From contig NZ_JAELXQ010000010.1 in assembly GCF_016427605.1 (NCBI RefSeq), forward strand, positions 1 to 43,237: a DNA stretch of 43,237 bases. The letters are read 5' to 3'. The notes under the pieces were generated by a model. It did not search any database, had not been told where the DNA came from, and worked only from the letters and a program-made list of their open reading frames with translations. This document shows, piece by piece, positions 35,538 through 43,237 of the stretch. The position numbers were made by a program, and so were the translations under genes. This stretch comes from Ochrobactrum sp. Q0168. GTDB lineage: Bacteria; Pseudomonadota; Alphaproteobacteria; Rhizobiales; Rhizobiaceae. Each line of letters begins with the position of its first letter. Position 1 is the first letter of the stretch.

Positions 35538-36956
35538 ATGAGCAAGACGATCCATTTCAATGCATTCGACATGAATTGCGTTGGCCATCAGTCTCCCGGT
35601 TTATGGGCGCATCCGCGCGACCGGTCCTGGAAATATAAGGATCTCGATTACTGGCAGAATCTGGCACGCACACTGGAGCGCGGCATCTTCGACGGCATAT
35701 TCATCGCGGATGTGGTTGGTTATTACGATGTTTATAAGGGCAACAACTATCATGCCCTGCATCAGGCGGCACAAATCCCGGTCAATGATCCGATCCAGCT
35801 GGCTGCTCCCATCGCGCTGGCAACGGAGCATCTTGGCATCGGCATTACTGCTTCCACTTCCTTTGAGCATCCCTACACTTTCGCGCGACGCATCGCGACA
35901 GCAGACCATCACACAAAGGGACGCATTGGCTGGAATATCGTTACGTCCTATCTGGAAAGCGGAGCTAAAAATATTGGTCAGTCGGGCCTGCAAAAGCATG
36001 ACAACCGGTATGATATCGCCAATGAATATCTCGAAGTGATCTACAAGCTACTTGAAGGATCATGGGAAGATGATGCCGTTGTGCGCGATCGGGACAACCG
36101 TATTTTTACCCGGCCTGAGAAAGTGCACGAAATCGCGCATAAGGGACGATATTTTGATGTTCCGGGTTATGGTCTGACCGAACCGTCACCACAACGCACG
36201 CCGGTTCTCTATCAAGCCGGTGCGTCCGGTCCAGGGAAGAAATTCGCATCTGAACATGCAGAATGCATCTTCGTCGCCTCGCAAACCAAGACGATTTTGC
36301 GCAATTACGTCCGGGACGTTCATGAACGTGCCGCAGCTGCTGGACGAAAGCCGGAAGATATTCGTATTTACAATCTATTAACTATCATCGTTGACGAAAC
36401 AGATGAGAAAGCGCGTGCACGGTTTCGCGAATATCTCGACTATGTGTCTTACGATGGTTCGCTCGTTTTCATGTCCGGCTGGACCGGAGTGGACTTCTCC
36501 CGGTACCAGCCGGAAGACCTTGTCCGAAAAGTTGAAACAAACGCCATCCATTCCGCGATCGATAGCCTCTCGGAAGGCGATCCCGACAAACGATGGACAA
36601 TACGGGAACTTGCCGAATGGGGCGGCATAGGGGGCATGGGGCCGGTGGTGGTTGGCTCTCCGCAGACTGTTGCCAATGAGTTGCAGGCATGGGTGGAAGA
36701 AACAGGTGTCGACGGCTTCAACCTTGCCTATGCGGTCACGCCAGAAACTTTTGAGAACATCGTCGAACTGCTCGTTCCCGAACTGCAGCGACGCGGCGTT
36801 TATCCAACCGAATATCGTACGGGAACGCTCCGCGAAAAGCTCTTTGGTAAAGGGTCTCGCCTTGGTGCATCGCACCCTGCCGCTCGCTACCGCGATATCG
36901 AGGCCATTAAACGCGCAGAAGCGCAGCACCCCGTTTTGCAACAAACAGGCTCCTGA
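35538..36956 (+). CDS. Flavin-dependent monooxygenase, NtaA/SnaA/DszA-like (LLM class)
   Basis: 472 residues from the ATG at 35538, which has GGAGG nine bases before it (frame start at 35505 rejected). The luciferase-like barrel begins with KTIHFNAFDMNCVGHQSPGLW, and the family blocks ADHHTKGRIGWNIVTS, NEYLEV and GRYFDVPG are present. Such enzymes use FMNH2 supplied by a reductase to oxidise sulfones, sulfonates or chelators. The two SfnB-type genes downstream point to organosulfur use. It starts a three-gene operon. The flavin reductase is not in the operon; the nearby nitroreductase could supply it. Confidence 0.88.
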   Translation: MSKTIHFNAFDMNCVGHQSPGLWAHPRDRSWKYKDLDYWQNLARTLERGIFDGIFIADVVGYYDVYKGNNYHALHQAAQIPVNDPIQLAAPIALATEHLGIGITASTSFEHPYTFARRIATADHHTKGRIGWNIVTSYLESGAKNIGQSGLQKHDNRYDIANEYLEVIYKLLEGSWEDDAVVRDRDNRIFTRPEKVHEIAHKGRYFDVPGYGLTEPSPQRTPVLYQAGASGPGKKFASEHAECIFVASQTKTILRNYVRDVHERAAAAGRKPEDIRIYNLLTIIVDETDEKARARFREYLDYVSYDGSLVFMSGWTGVDFSRYQPEDLVRKVETNAIHSAIDSLSEGDPDKRWTIRELAEWGGIGGMGPVVVGSPQTVANELQAWVEETGVDGFNLAYAVTPETFENIVELLVPELQRRGVYPTEYRTGTLREKLFGKGSRLGASHPAARYRDIEAIKRAEAQHPVLQQTGS

Positions 36957-36981
36957 AGCTGACACACTATCGAGGACGATA

Positions 36982-38250
36982 ATGGGAACTCTTGCAGAAA
37001 CAAATATCGATTATACGGTACATCCGCGTGTCAATTCCACGGATCCGATACCGCCGCGACCGAAGCCGTCGGAGTTGGCCCACATTGTAAAGAATGACGT
37101 TGAAGCCATTGAGATTGCAGAGCGTCTTGCTAGACGATTTCGCGAAGGTGCGGCCTTGCGCGACCGTGAAGGTTTGCTTCCATTAGCAGAACTCGACGAA
37201 TATTCGCAAAGCGGTCTCTGGAGCATCAACGTCCCCAAAACCTACGGCGGACCAGAAGTCTCTTATGCTACCCTTGCCAAAGTGATTTCTTTCATTGCTT
37301 CCGCCGATCCCGCTATCGCTCAGATCACCCAGAACCATCTGGCTATCGTCGCAACAGTGGAACTGGACGGAACCGAGGAACAGAAGAAGCTCTTCTTCGA
37401 CTGGGCTTTGAAGGGTATCCGCTATGGCAATGCCTTCTCGGAACTGAAGAGCAAGAATGTCGCCGCCTTTGAAACCAAAGTGGCCTTTGATGGCGACGAC
37501 GCGATTGTAAACGGCGAAAAATTCTACACCACTGGCGCCCTGCTCTCCCATGTTGTGCCTATTGTCGCCGTTGACGAGACAGGTCAGGGCTATCTGGTCT
37601 TTGCCGACCGCGATGCGCCGGGGTTGACCGTAACGAATAACTGGTCGAGTTTTGGACAGCGCACAACCGCTTCCGGCTCTGTAAAAATCGACAATGTTCG
37701 GGTTCCCAAAGAGCGCGCCGTCAAGGTTGTCTCTTTCGACCATCCGACAATTGGCGGACCAGTCTCGCAGATCATTCAATCGGCAATTGATCTGGGTATT
37801 GGCAAGGGCGCAATTGAAGACACGATTTCCTTTGTCAAAACCAAGAGCCGTCCCTGGATCGATAGCAGTAAAGAAAGCGCGAGCGAAGACCTCTTCACCA
37901 TTGCTGCCATCGGCGATCTGGAAATCCGCCTTCATGCGGCGGAAGCTCTTCTGGATATTGCCGGTCGTGCCATCGATGCAGCCCGGCATTCTCCATCATT
38001 GGAATCTGTTTCGGAAGCGACGATCAAGACCGGCGAGTCAAAAGTGCTCACCACTGAAATCGCCATTCTCGCAACCAACAAGCTGTTCGAACTGGCCGGC
38101 ACACGCTCCACGCTTGCCGAACATGGTCTTGACCGTCACTGGCGCAACGCGCGCGTCCATACACTGCACGATCCGGTTCGGTGGAAATTCTATCATGTGG
38201 GCAACTATTATCTAAATGGCGTTCATCCTCCGCGCCATGCCTGGAATTGA
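36982..38250 (+). CDS. sfnB: SfnB-type sulfur-acquisition oxidoreductase, first copy
   Basis: 422 residues from the ATG at 36982, with GAGGA seven bases before it; the frame is open further upstream, but those codons lie inside the monooxygenase gene. The fold is acyl-CoA dehydrogenase-like (LPLAELDEYSQSGLWSINVP, then WSSFGQRTTASGS). SfnB proteins are flavin monooxygenase-like members of this fold linked to dimethylsulfone or sulfonate use under sulfur limitation. The C-terminus HDPVRWKFYHVGNYYLNG is shared with the next gene, its tandem paralogue. It follows the monooxygenase by 25 bases. Confidence 0.85.
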   Translation: MGTLAETNIDYTVHPRVNSTDPIPPRPKPSELAHIVKNDVEAIEIAERLARRFREGAALRDREGLLPLAELDEYSQSGLWSINVPKTYGGPEVSYATLAKVISFIASADPAIAQITQNHLAIVATVELDGTEEQKKLFFDWALKGIRYGNAFSELKSKNVAAFETKVAFDGDDAIVNGEKFYTTGALLSHVVPIVAVDETGQGYLVFADRDAPGLTVTNNWSSFGQRTTASGSVKIDNVRVPKERAVKVVSFDHPTIGGPVSQIIQSAIDLGIGKGAIEDTISFVKTKSRPWIDSSKESASEDLFTIAAIGDLEIRLHAAEALLDIAGRAIDAARHSPSLESVSEATIKTGESKVLTTEIAILATNKLFELAGTRSTLAEHGLDRHWRNARVHTLHDPVRWKFYHVGNYYLNGVHPPRHAWN

Positions 38251-38258
38251 GGTCTGAA

Positions 38259-39521
38259 ATGAGCAATGAAGATCGCAAACTGCATCGTGCGGCAGCTCTC
38301 GTCACGGGTAAAGCCGCGCCTCATATTCCACCCCGTCAAACGAAGGCACATCGCATTTCCGATGATGCCGAGGCCATCACGATTGTGCGCGAACTGGCCA
38401 GCGAGTTTGCCACTGGCGCCGCCCTGCGCGACCGCGAGCGGCAACTGCCACTGGCCGAAATCGAGCGTTTCTCACAATCCGGCCTATGGGCGATTACGAT
38501 TCCCAAGGAATATGGCGGCGCTGGCGTTTCAGCGGTCACGCTGGCAGAGGTGACGGCTATTATATCTGCCGCCGATTCCAGTATCGGCCAGATTCCGCAA
38601 AATCACTTTTATATGGTCGAGGCGCTTCGTCTTGCCGGCACGGAGGAACAGAAGCAGCATTATTTCCAGCGCATCCTTGACGGCGAGCGCCTGGGCAACG
38701 CTTTCGTAGAAATTGGCACAAAGACTCCGGTCGATTTCAAAACAAGTTTCAGAAAGCAAGGCGAAAACCTGCTTCTTAACGGTCAAAAATTCTATGCAAC
38801 CGGCTCTCTGTTCGCACATATCATCGTTGCCGTAGCCAAGGATCAGAACGGGCGCGTCCATATCGTCTTTATCGACAGAAACACCCCCGGTCTCACGCTC
38901 GTCGATGACTGGTCATCCTTCGGACAGCGTTCAACGGGAAGCGGTACGGTAACTTTCGACAACGTGGAGATCACCCCTTTTCAAGTCGTGGATCATGACG
39001 TGGTCTTTGAAAGCGCCTCAGTCATGGGCCCATTTGCGCAGATCATTCATGCCGCCGTACAAACGGGGCTGGCGCGTGGAGCGCTTGCCGAGACTATCTC
39101 CTATGTGCGCGCTCACGCACGACCATTTTTCGAACTCACAATCGATCATGGCTATGAAGACCCGCACACCATTCATGCTATCGGCGATGTCAGCATCCGC
39201 AGTCATGCCGCCGACGCTCTTCTCGCGCGTGCCGGTCGTCTGGTTGACATCGCGGCGCAAAATCCCGATGCAGGCACGGTCGCGGCGGCTTCTGTCGCCG
39301 TCGCGGAAGTCAAGGCATATGCCACCGAAGCAGCGCAGTTTGCGGCCAACAAGCTGATCGAATTGAGCGGTTCCAGATCAACGCTCGAGGCCTACGGTCA
39401 CGACCGGTTCTGGCGCAATGCGAGAACCCATTCCCTGCATGATCCAGTGCGATGGAAATATCACCATATCGGCAATTTTTATCTGAATGATGAGCTGCCA
39501 CCCCGCCATGGGGCGCTTTGA
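38259..39521 (+). CDS. SfnB-type sulfur-acquisition oxidoreductase, second copy
   Basis: 420 residues from the ATG at 38259, eight bases after the stop of the first copy. It shares the acyl-CoA dehydrogenase-like pattern with its neighbour (LPLAEIERFSQSGLWAITIP, WSSFGQRSTGSGT, HDPVRWKYHHIGNFYLND). The two are clearly paralogous but well diverged, so the duplication is old and substrates may differ. The N-terminal ~30 residues differ from the first copy. Confidence 0.85.
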   Translation: MSNEDRKLHRAAALVTGKAAPHIPPRQTKAHRISDDAEAITIVRELASEFATGAALRDRERQLPLAEIERFSQSGLWAITIPKEYGGAGVSAVTLAEVTAIISAADSSIGQIPQNHFYMVEALRLAGTEEQKQHYFQRILDGERLGNAFVEIGTKTPVDFKTSFRKQGENLLLNGQKFYATGSLFAHIIVAVAKDQNGRVHIVFIDRNTPGLTLVDDWSSFGQRSTGSGTVTFDNVEITPFQVVDHDVVFESASVMGPFAQIIHAAVQTGLARGALAETISYVRAHARPFFELTIDHGYEDPHTIHAIGDVSIRSHAADALLARAGRLVDIAAQNPDAGTVAAASVAVAEVKAYATEAAQFAANKLIELSGSRSTLEAYGHDRFWRNARTHSLHDPVRWKYHHIGNFYLNDELPPRHGAL

Positions 39522-39704
39522 TACCACCGTATAAAGAGCGTCTATCTCAGCAATTCCAGTAACTTCTTACCCTTACGCCGCCCGCTCTAAGCTTTGGTTT
39601 CGATAAGACGACCTTTTCTACATTTATCGCCTTTAATGGAAAAACCGACCTTCGAATGATCGCTCTCCTCGACTAAAAAGCGTCTTTTAGCCGGAGATCA
39701 GATC

Positions 39705-40322
39705 ATGGGACTTACCGCTAATTCACGCACGGCAGATCATCAGATCGAGCCCTTGTTTCTTCAGCGCTGGTCGCCGAGAGCCTTTACTGCCGAGCCAATC
39801 AGCGAGGCTAGTTTACTAGCGATCCTCGAAGCTGGCCGGTGGGCGCCTTCTGCCTATAATGCTCAGCCATGGCGCTTCATTTATGCCCGCTGCGACACAC
39901 CGCAGTGGGAAAGCCTTCTCTCGCTTCTCAACGATTTCAATCGCAGTTGGGCGCAGAATGCGTCTGCACTCGTCGTGCTTGCCTCTCTGAAGACGTTCAC
40001 CGCGCCCAACGCTACCGAAGCGCAGCCCTCCTCAACCCACTCTTTCGATACGGGTGCAGCTTGGGCGGCGATTGCTTACCAGGCGACCTTATCGGGCTGG
40101 CATGCACATGCGATGGCTGGCTTCGATCACGACCGCACGCGGACAGAGCTTGCTATACCTGACGATGTCGCCATTGAAGCCATTGCAGCGATAGGCCGCA
40201 TTGCCGATAAGTCCACGCTGTCGGAAATCCTGCAAAAGCGTGAAGTTCCAAGCCCGCGCAAGCCGCTCAGCGAGATTGCATTCAATGGCTCGTTCCTGAA
40301 CATCGAAAAGACGTCGGCCTGA
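39705..40322 (+). CDS. Nitroreductase-family flavoprotein
   Basis: 205 residues of the nitroreductase fold (FMN binding block RWSPRAFTAEPISEASL near residues 24-40, then RWAPSAYNAQPWRF). It reduces nitro groups, quinones or flavins with NAD(P)H. It lies 183 bases after the second sfnB-like gene with its own GGAGATCAG ribosome site, so it may be separately transcribed, but a role as FMNH2 source for the monooxygenase is possible. It converges with an ArsR-type gene. Confidence 0.85.
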   Translation: MGLTANSRTADHQIEPLFLQRWSPRAFTAEPISEASLLAILEAGRWAPSAYNAQPWRFIYARCDTPQWESLLSLLNDFNRSWAQNASALVVLASLKTFTAPNATEAQPSSTHSFDTGAAWAAIAYQATLSGWHAHAMAGFDHDRTRTELAIPDDVAIEAIAAIGRIADKSTLSEILQKREVPSPRKPLSEIAFNGSFLNIEKTSA

Positions 40323-40358
40323 AGAGGCCGCCACCCGCCTGCGACTTTGGACGAAACA

Positions 40359-40384
40359 GTGAGCCGATATTCACATCGGCTCAC
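40359..40384. terminator. Perfect hairpin between the nitroreductase and ArsR-type genes
   Basis: GTGAGCCGAT (40359-40368) and ATCGGCTCAC (40375-40384) form a ten-base perfect stem with a six-base loop. It includes the stop codon of the ArsR-type gene. There is no T tract, but its place between converging ends suits a bidirectional transcript end. Confidence 0.5.
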
Positions 40385-40716
40385 GTCCTTGCAGCATTGA
40401 GCACTGCATCGAGAAGGCCCGGGAAACGCTGGTCGAGTTCTTCTCGCCTCAAAGACAGTAAACGGCCACGACCGTTTGGCTTGTTCCAGACCACACCACT
40501 TTCACGCAACACCTTCATCAAATGCGAACGCGTCGATTTCGGTAGATTCGGATCGCCCATATTGCAGCGCGCCATCTCCAGTGGTCCGTCATTCAATTGC
40601 CGAACAATTTCAAGGCGCGACGGATCACTAAGCGCAAAAAGCACCTGAGCCAGCGCGATTTCCTCGCGATCCGGATGAGGTAAATCAACCGGGTGAGATA
40701 GGACTTCTTTCGTCAT
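40381..40716 (-). CDS. ArsR-family helix-turn-helix regulator
   Basis: 111 residues with the ArsR winged helix (ALSDPSRLEIVRQLNDGPL, then LPKSTRSHLMKVLRESGVVW and a GRGRLLSLRREEL wing). The usual metal-binding CxC pair is missing; the single Cys (MARCNMG) suggests a non-metal signal or a redox switch. It is divergent from an MFS transporter, and a palindrome overlaps its own start codon, so it probably represses itself and the transporter. Confidence 0.85.
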   Translation of the reverse strand: MTKEVLSHPVDLPHPDREEIALAQVLFALSDPSRLEIVRQLNDGPLEMARCNMGDPNLPKSTRSHLMKVLRESGVVWNKPNGRGRLLSLRREELDQRFPGLLDAVLNAART

Positions 40717-40779
40717 GGTTCGAATATAGTTGAACCATCATCGTTCTCATAGTAGAAAATAGTTCGAATAATATCGAAC
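40715..40779. promoter_or_regulatory. Two candidate ArsR-type operators
   Basis: Site 1: ATGGTTC (40715-40721) and GAACCAT (40732-40738), overlapping the regulator start codon. Site 2: GTTCGA (40762-40767) and TCGAAC (40774-40779), a perfect dyad with a six-base spacer. Both fit GTTCRA-N6-TYGAAC and lie in the gap between the divergent ArsR-type and MFS genes. Confidence 0.65.
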
Positions 40780-40820
40780 AATTGGCCAGCCGCTTCACGG
40801 CGGTTGCATCAGGTAGCGCC

Positions 40821-42047
40821 ATGTCTAACGATCAAACTCACATCTCAAGAAGCGAACGATCCGGCTTCGCGATTGCTTTGCTCAGCCAATTTATCATGAT
40901 GGCCAGTGCAAGCTTGCCCTCTCCCTTTTATCCCGCGCTGCAGCAGGAGATTGGGTTTTCGCCCGCTGCAATGACGGGTATTTTCGCCATCTATGCTGGC
41001 GCTTTACTCACCACTCTACTGATCGCTGGCGCAAGCTCTGACTATATCGGTCGACGTCCGGTTCTTTACATCGGCTTCCTACTTCTCGCCCTATCCGCCT
41101 TCGATTTCATGACAGCTACAAGCCTTGCAGGATTGTTGGTTGCAAGATGTGTTCAAGGTATCGCCTGCGGACTTTTGATAACGGCATCCTCGGCAACTGT
41201 GGTCGATTTTGAACCGAGCCGATTCCCCGGCATCGCTGCCATCTGCAACTCCGTTGTGCCACTTCTTGGATTGGCCGCCGGGGCAGTGATAGCTGGCCTT
41301 ATCATGGATATGTTCGAAGAACCGCGAACCTACGCTTTTGGCGGGCTTATCTTTACCAGTCTGGTTCTGGCTGGCTTAATATGGACCTTGCCCGAAAGTT
41401 CGCCGCGGCATCGCGGAATCCTCAGCTCATTGCGACCGCGCTTGGGACTACCATCAAGCGTAAGGAACATGTTCTGGAAATGCGCACCTGCGATCGTTGC
41501 AGCATGGGCCACCGGCGGCTTTTACCTCGCGCTTGGGCCGCTTATCATGTCCAAGATTTTCAGCTTCCACGACTACCTTGCTCAAGCAAGCGTCATCACA
41601 CTCTTGTCCATTGGGGGAGCGATCGCAAGTTATGTCGCGCGCAAGTTCGCGCCGCGAAACATTATGCTATACGGCACGGGCAGCCTCGCCGTTGGAACGA
41701 TCTTCACCCTCGTTGGTATTCTTTCATCCAACATCGCCGTCTATCTGATCGCACTTTTCATCGCGGGAACAGGCTTTGGAACGTGTTTTTATGCAAGTTT
41801 ACGGAGCATCGTGCCAATAACACCAGTCAGCGACCGAGGTGAGGTTTTCGCCTCGATCTTTACACTCAGCTACTTTGCTTTTGGCATGCCTGTTGTTGTG
41901 GCTGGCATCGCCATGCCTTATCTCAGCCTGCAAACAACACTGTTGGTCTATGGCCTCGCCATCGCCCTTATGGCAGCGATAGCCGGAGCTTTGAGGAAAG
42001 CCGACCGACTAGAGAAAACATGCCCATCACCGGTTCTCGGCAGATAG
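40821..42047 (+). CDS. Major facilitator superfamily multidrug-type transporter (Bcr/CflA-like)
   Basis: 408 residues from the ATG at 40821; a TTG 13 codons earlier is possible but has a poor ribosome site and would overlap operator DNA less plausibly. About 12 spans, with the loop motif SSDYIGRRPVLYIGF after span 2 and LVARCVQGIACG in span 4. It is likely an efflux pump controlled by the divergent ArsR-type repressor. The substrate is unknown. Confidence 0.86.
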   Translation: MSNDQTHISRSERSGFAIALLSQFIMMASASLPSPFYPALQQEIGFSPAAMTGIFAIYAGALLTTLLIAGASSDYIGRRPVLYIGFLLLALSAFDFMTATSLAGLLVARCVQGIACGLLITASSATVVDFEPSRFPGIAAICNSVVPLLGLAAGAVIAGLIMDMFEEPRTYAFGGLIFTSLVLAGLIWTLPESSPRHRGILSSLRPRLGLPSSVRNMFWKCAPAIVAAWATGGFYLALGPLIMSKIFSFHDYLAQASVITLLSIGGAIASYVARKFAPRNIMLYGTGSLAVGTIFTLVGILSSNIAVYLIALFIAGTGFGTCFYASLRSIVPITPVSDRGEVFASIFTLSYFAFGMPVVVAGIAMPYLSLQTTLLVYGLAIALMAAIAGALRKADRLEKTCPSPVLGR

Positions 42048-42071
42048 CCAAAAACCATGTCATAAATGCGA

Positions 42072-42635
42072 TTAGAGTTTGATCTGGGTCTCAATGCGGA
42101 TAAGCATTTTCCGCATTTGTTGATTTTCGGTGTTGAGCTTTTGGGCCAGTTGCCGTTTTAGCGTGGCATTCTCTGCTTCAAGCGCAGCCAGTTCATCCAA
42201 TATGTCAGCTGAGGCTTTGGAAACTGGCTTGGCTTTCACCGGCTTGTCAGCAATCGGCTTCAAGCGACGGGGAGCATTGGTTTTTTTCTTGGCAGGGACG
42301 GGAGAAACCTTGGCTTCAACTGCGGCAGGCACTTCCGGTTCTGGCGAGGCTATGCTCACTTTTGTGGCGACAGGTTCTGCCATATCGACAACGAGAATCT
42401 TGGGCTCAGTCTTGGCTTCTATCCGTGGCGTTGGCGCGTGGACAAGTGCGGCTGGCTCATTGTCTATCGGGGAGACGGCAGGTGTTACCTGATCGGCAGA
42501 TATTGGCGCCTTGGCATCCTCTTCCACTTCCCGTGCAATCGACTTCAGATCAAGGTTGCCCCAAAGCGCATTGCCGCTCTTGCGCGCACGCCGGTTCTTA
42601 TATTCAACGACAACATTGCGGATTGGATTCTTCAT
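42072..42635 (-). CDS. SyrB-like putative regulator A, right copy
   Basis: 187 residues, same as the left copy except Thr-to-Ala twice and Met-to-Val (left to right copy) and a longer C-terminus (MLIRIETQIKL instead of MLNR). The longer coiled-coil tail suggests this copy is the complete one. The function is as uncertain as for the left copy. It converges with the MFS gene 24 bases away. Confidence 0.72.
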   Translation of the reverse strand: MKNPIRNVVVEYKNRRARKSGNALWGNLDLKSIAREVEEDAKAPISADQVTPAVSPIDNEPAALVHAPTPRIEAKTEPKILVVDMAEPVATKVSIASPEPEVPAAVEAKVSPVPAKKKTNAPRRLKPIADKPVKAKPVSKASADILDELAALEAENATLKRQLAQKLNTENQQMRKMLIRIETQIKL

Positions 42636-43237
42636 CCGAAAATAGCTTTCTCAATCAAATTCCGTGGAGGTGCCCCGACAGGTGCTGTGCTCTACCTACA
42701 GATTTAAACCTCAGTTTTCAACAATCAATCCTGCTTCATAATAGATCGTCTCATCATCCTTATGTGAGGGCATCTCTTCACAAATTGTCAAAGTAATGGC
42801 ACTTATAGTTGCATTAAGCATTGTCCCATATATTCGGCAACCGGAAAGCTGACCCGAGTATCAATTCAGGAGAAACTGAACATGGCTGATGAAACCATTG
42901 TAGAAGCAAACCAGACCGCAGCAGCAGAGCCTGTGAGCGCCAAGCCGAAAACCCGCGCACCGCGCAAGAAGGCTGAGCCTAAAGCTGCGGCCGCCAAGCC
43001 GGCTGTAAAGGCCGCCAAGGCTCCCAAAGCAAAAGCTGCACCCAAGGCCGCCAAGGTTGTTGCAGCCGTAGCAGCCCCGGCTGGCCGCAAGGTGAAGAAA
43101 TATACGCCAGCTGAACGCGCCTCCATTCTTGCTTCGGTTGAAAAGGCCACCAAGGGCGGCAAGACCACGCTGAAGGCTGCATTGCAGCATGCTGAAGTCA
43201 GCGAGCAGACCTATTACAACTGGAAGAACGCTGCAGG
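42103..43237 (+). repeat. Long direct repeat, right copy (cut by window end)
   Basis: It matches 1912-3046 with five mismatches seen. The window ends while the match continues, so full length is unknown. Confidence 0.95.
42882..43237 (+). CDS. SyrB-like regulator B, right copy, 5' part
   Basis: The ATG at 42882 opens a frame that stays open for 118 codons to the window end. The visible protein is identical to residues 1-118 of the left copy; the one base change at 43235 is silent (Ala). The Ala/Lys tail and the helix-turn-helix-like block are present, while the coiled-coil tail lies beyond the window. Whether this copy is intact cannot be told. Confidence 0.82.
   Translation, partial: MADETIVEANQTAAAEPVSAKPKTRAPRKKAEPKAAAAKPAVKAAKAPKAKAAPKAAKVVAAVAAPAGRKVKKYTPAERASILASVEKATKGGKTTLKAALQHAEVSEQTYYNWKNAA

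Noticed and set aside
36652..36981. Extended N-terminus of the first SfnB-type protein
   Set aside because: The extension lies wholly inside the monooxygenase gene in another frame, and the ATG at 36982 has a ribosome site and matches the family N-terminus.
43231..43237. Final bases CTGCAGG as a real end of the repeat
   Set aside because: Only one base differs from the left copy and matching continues to the last base, so this is a silent difference rather than a repeat boundary.

Overview
The window looks like chromosomal or megaplasmid DNA of an alphaproteobacterium of the Brucella/Ochrobactrum group (Rhizobiales). This is inferred from gene content: SyrB-like regulators, a rhizobial-type NAGGN locus, ehu/eut/doe ectoine genes and SfnB pairs. 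No rRNA, tRNA or CRISPR array was seen.

Layout. 1-373: 5' part of an IS30-family transposase, cut by the window edge. 529-1698: membrane diguanylate cyclase. 1902-3206: a divergent pair of SyrB-like genes. The same pair recurs in direct orientation at 42072-43237 (offset 40,191 bp, 5 mismatches seen over 1,135 bp), so the whole interior lies between two near-identical direct repeats. 3435-17475, all minus strand: NAGGN synthetase and amidotransferase, an FCD-type GntR regulator, a peptide ABC importer with a fused permease-ATPase, an M42 peptidase of the NAGGN type, and doeD/doeC. 17592-18089: doeX-like Lrp regulator. 18394-25720, plus strand: eutB-eutC-doeA-doeB-ehuB-ehuC-ehuD-ehuA. 25723-27117: MocR/EnuR-type regulator, convergent with ehuA.

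Together, 3.4-27.1 kb form a compatible-solute island. One arm makes the dipeptide osmolyte N-acetylglutaminylglutamine amide. The other imports ectoine/hydroxyectoine (Ehu) and degrades it through N-acetyl-diaminobutyrate and diaminobutyrate to aspartate (EutBC, DoeA, DoeB, DoeD, DoeC). The peptide importer and M42 peptidase physically join the two arms, suggesting uptake or recycling of peptide-type solutes.

27.4-31.1 kb holds a small exported protein, a fragment of a capsule-export ATPase gene, an unrecognised polytopic membrane protein and an unrecognised three-gene operon of single-span anchored proteins. 31.3-34.6 kb has an aldo/keto reductase with a divergent LysR regulator and an MFS transporter with a divergent TetR regulator. 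35.5-39.5 kb is a probable organosulfur-scavenging operon (flavin monooxygenase plus two tandem SfnB-type proteins), followed by a nitroreductase and an ArsR-type regulator divergent from a second MFS transporter.

Several regulator genes have clear inverted or direct repeats in front of them; these are candidate operators inferred from sequence symmetry only.
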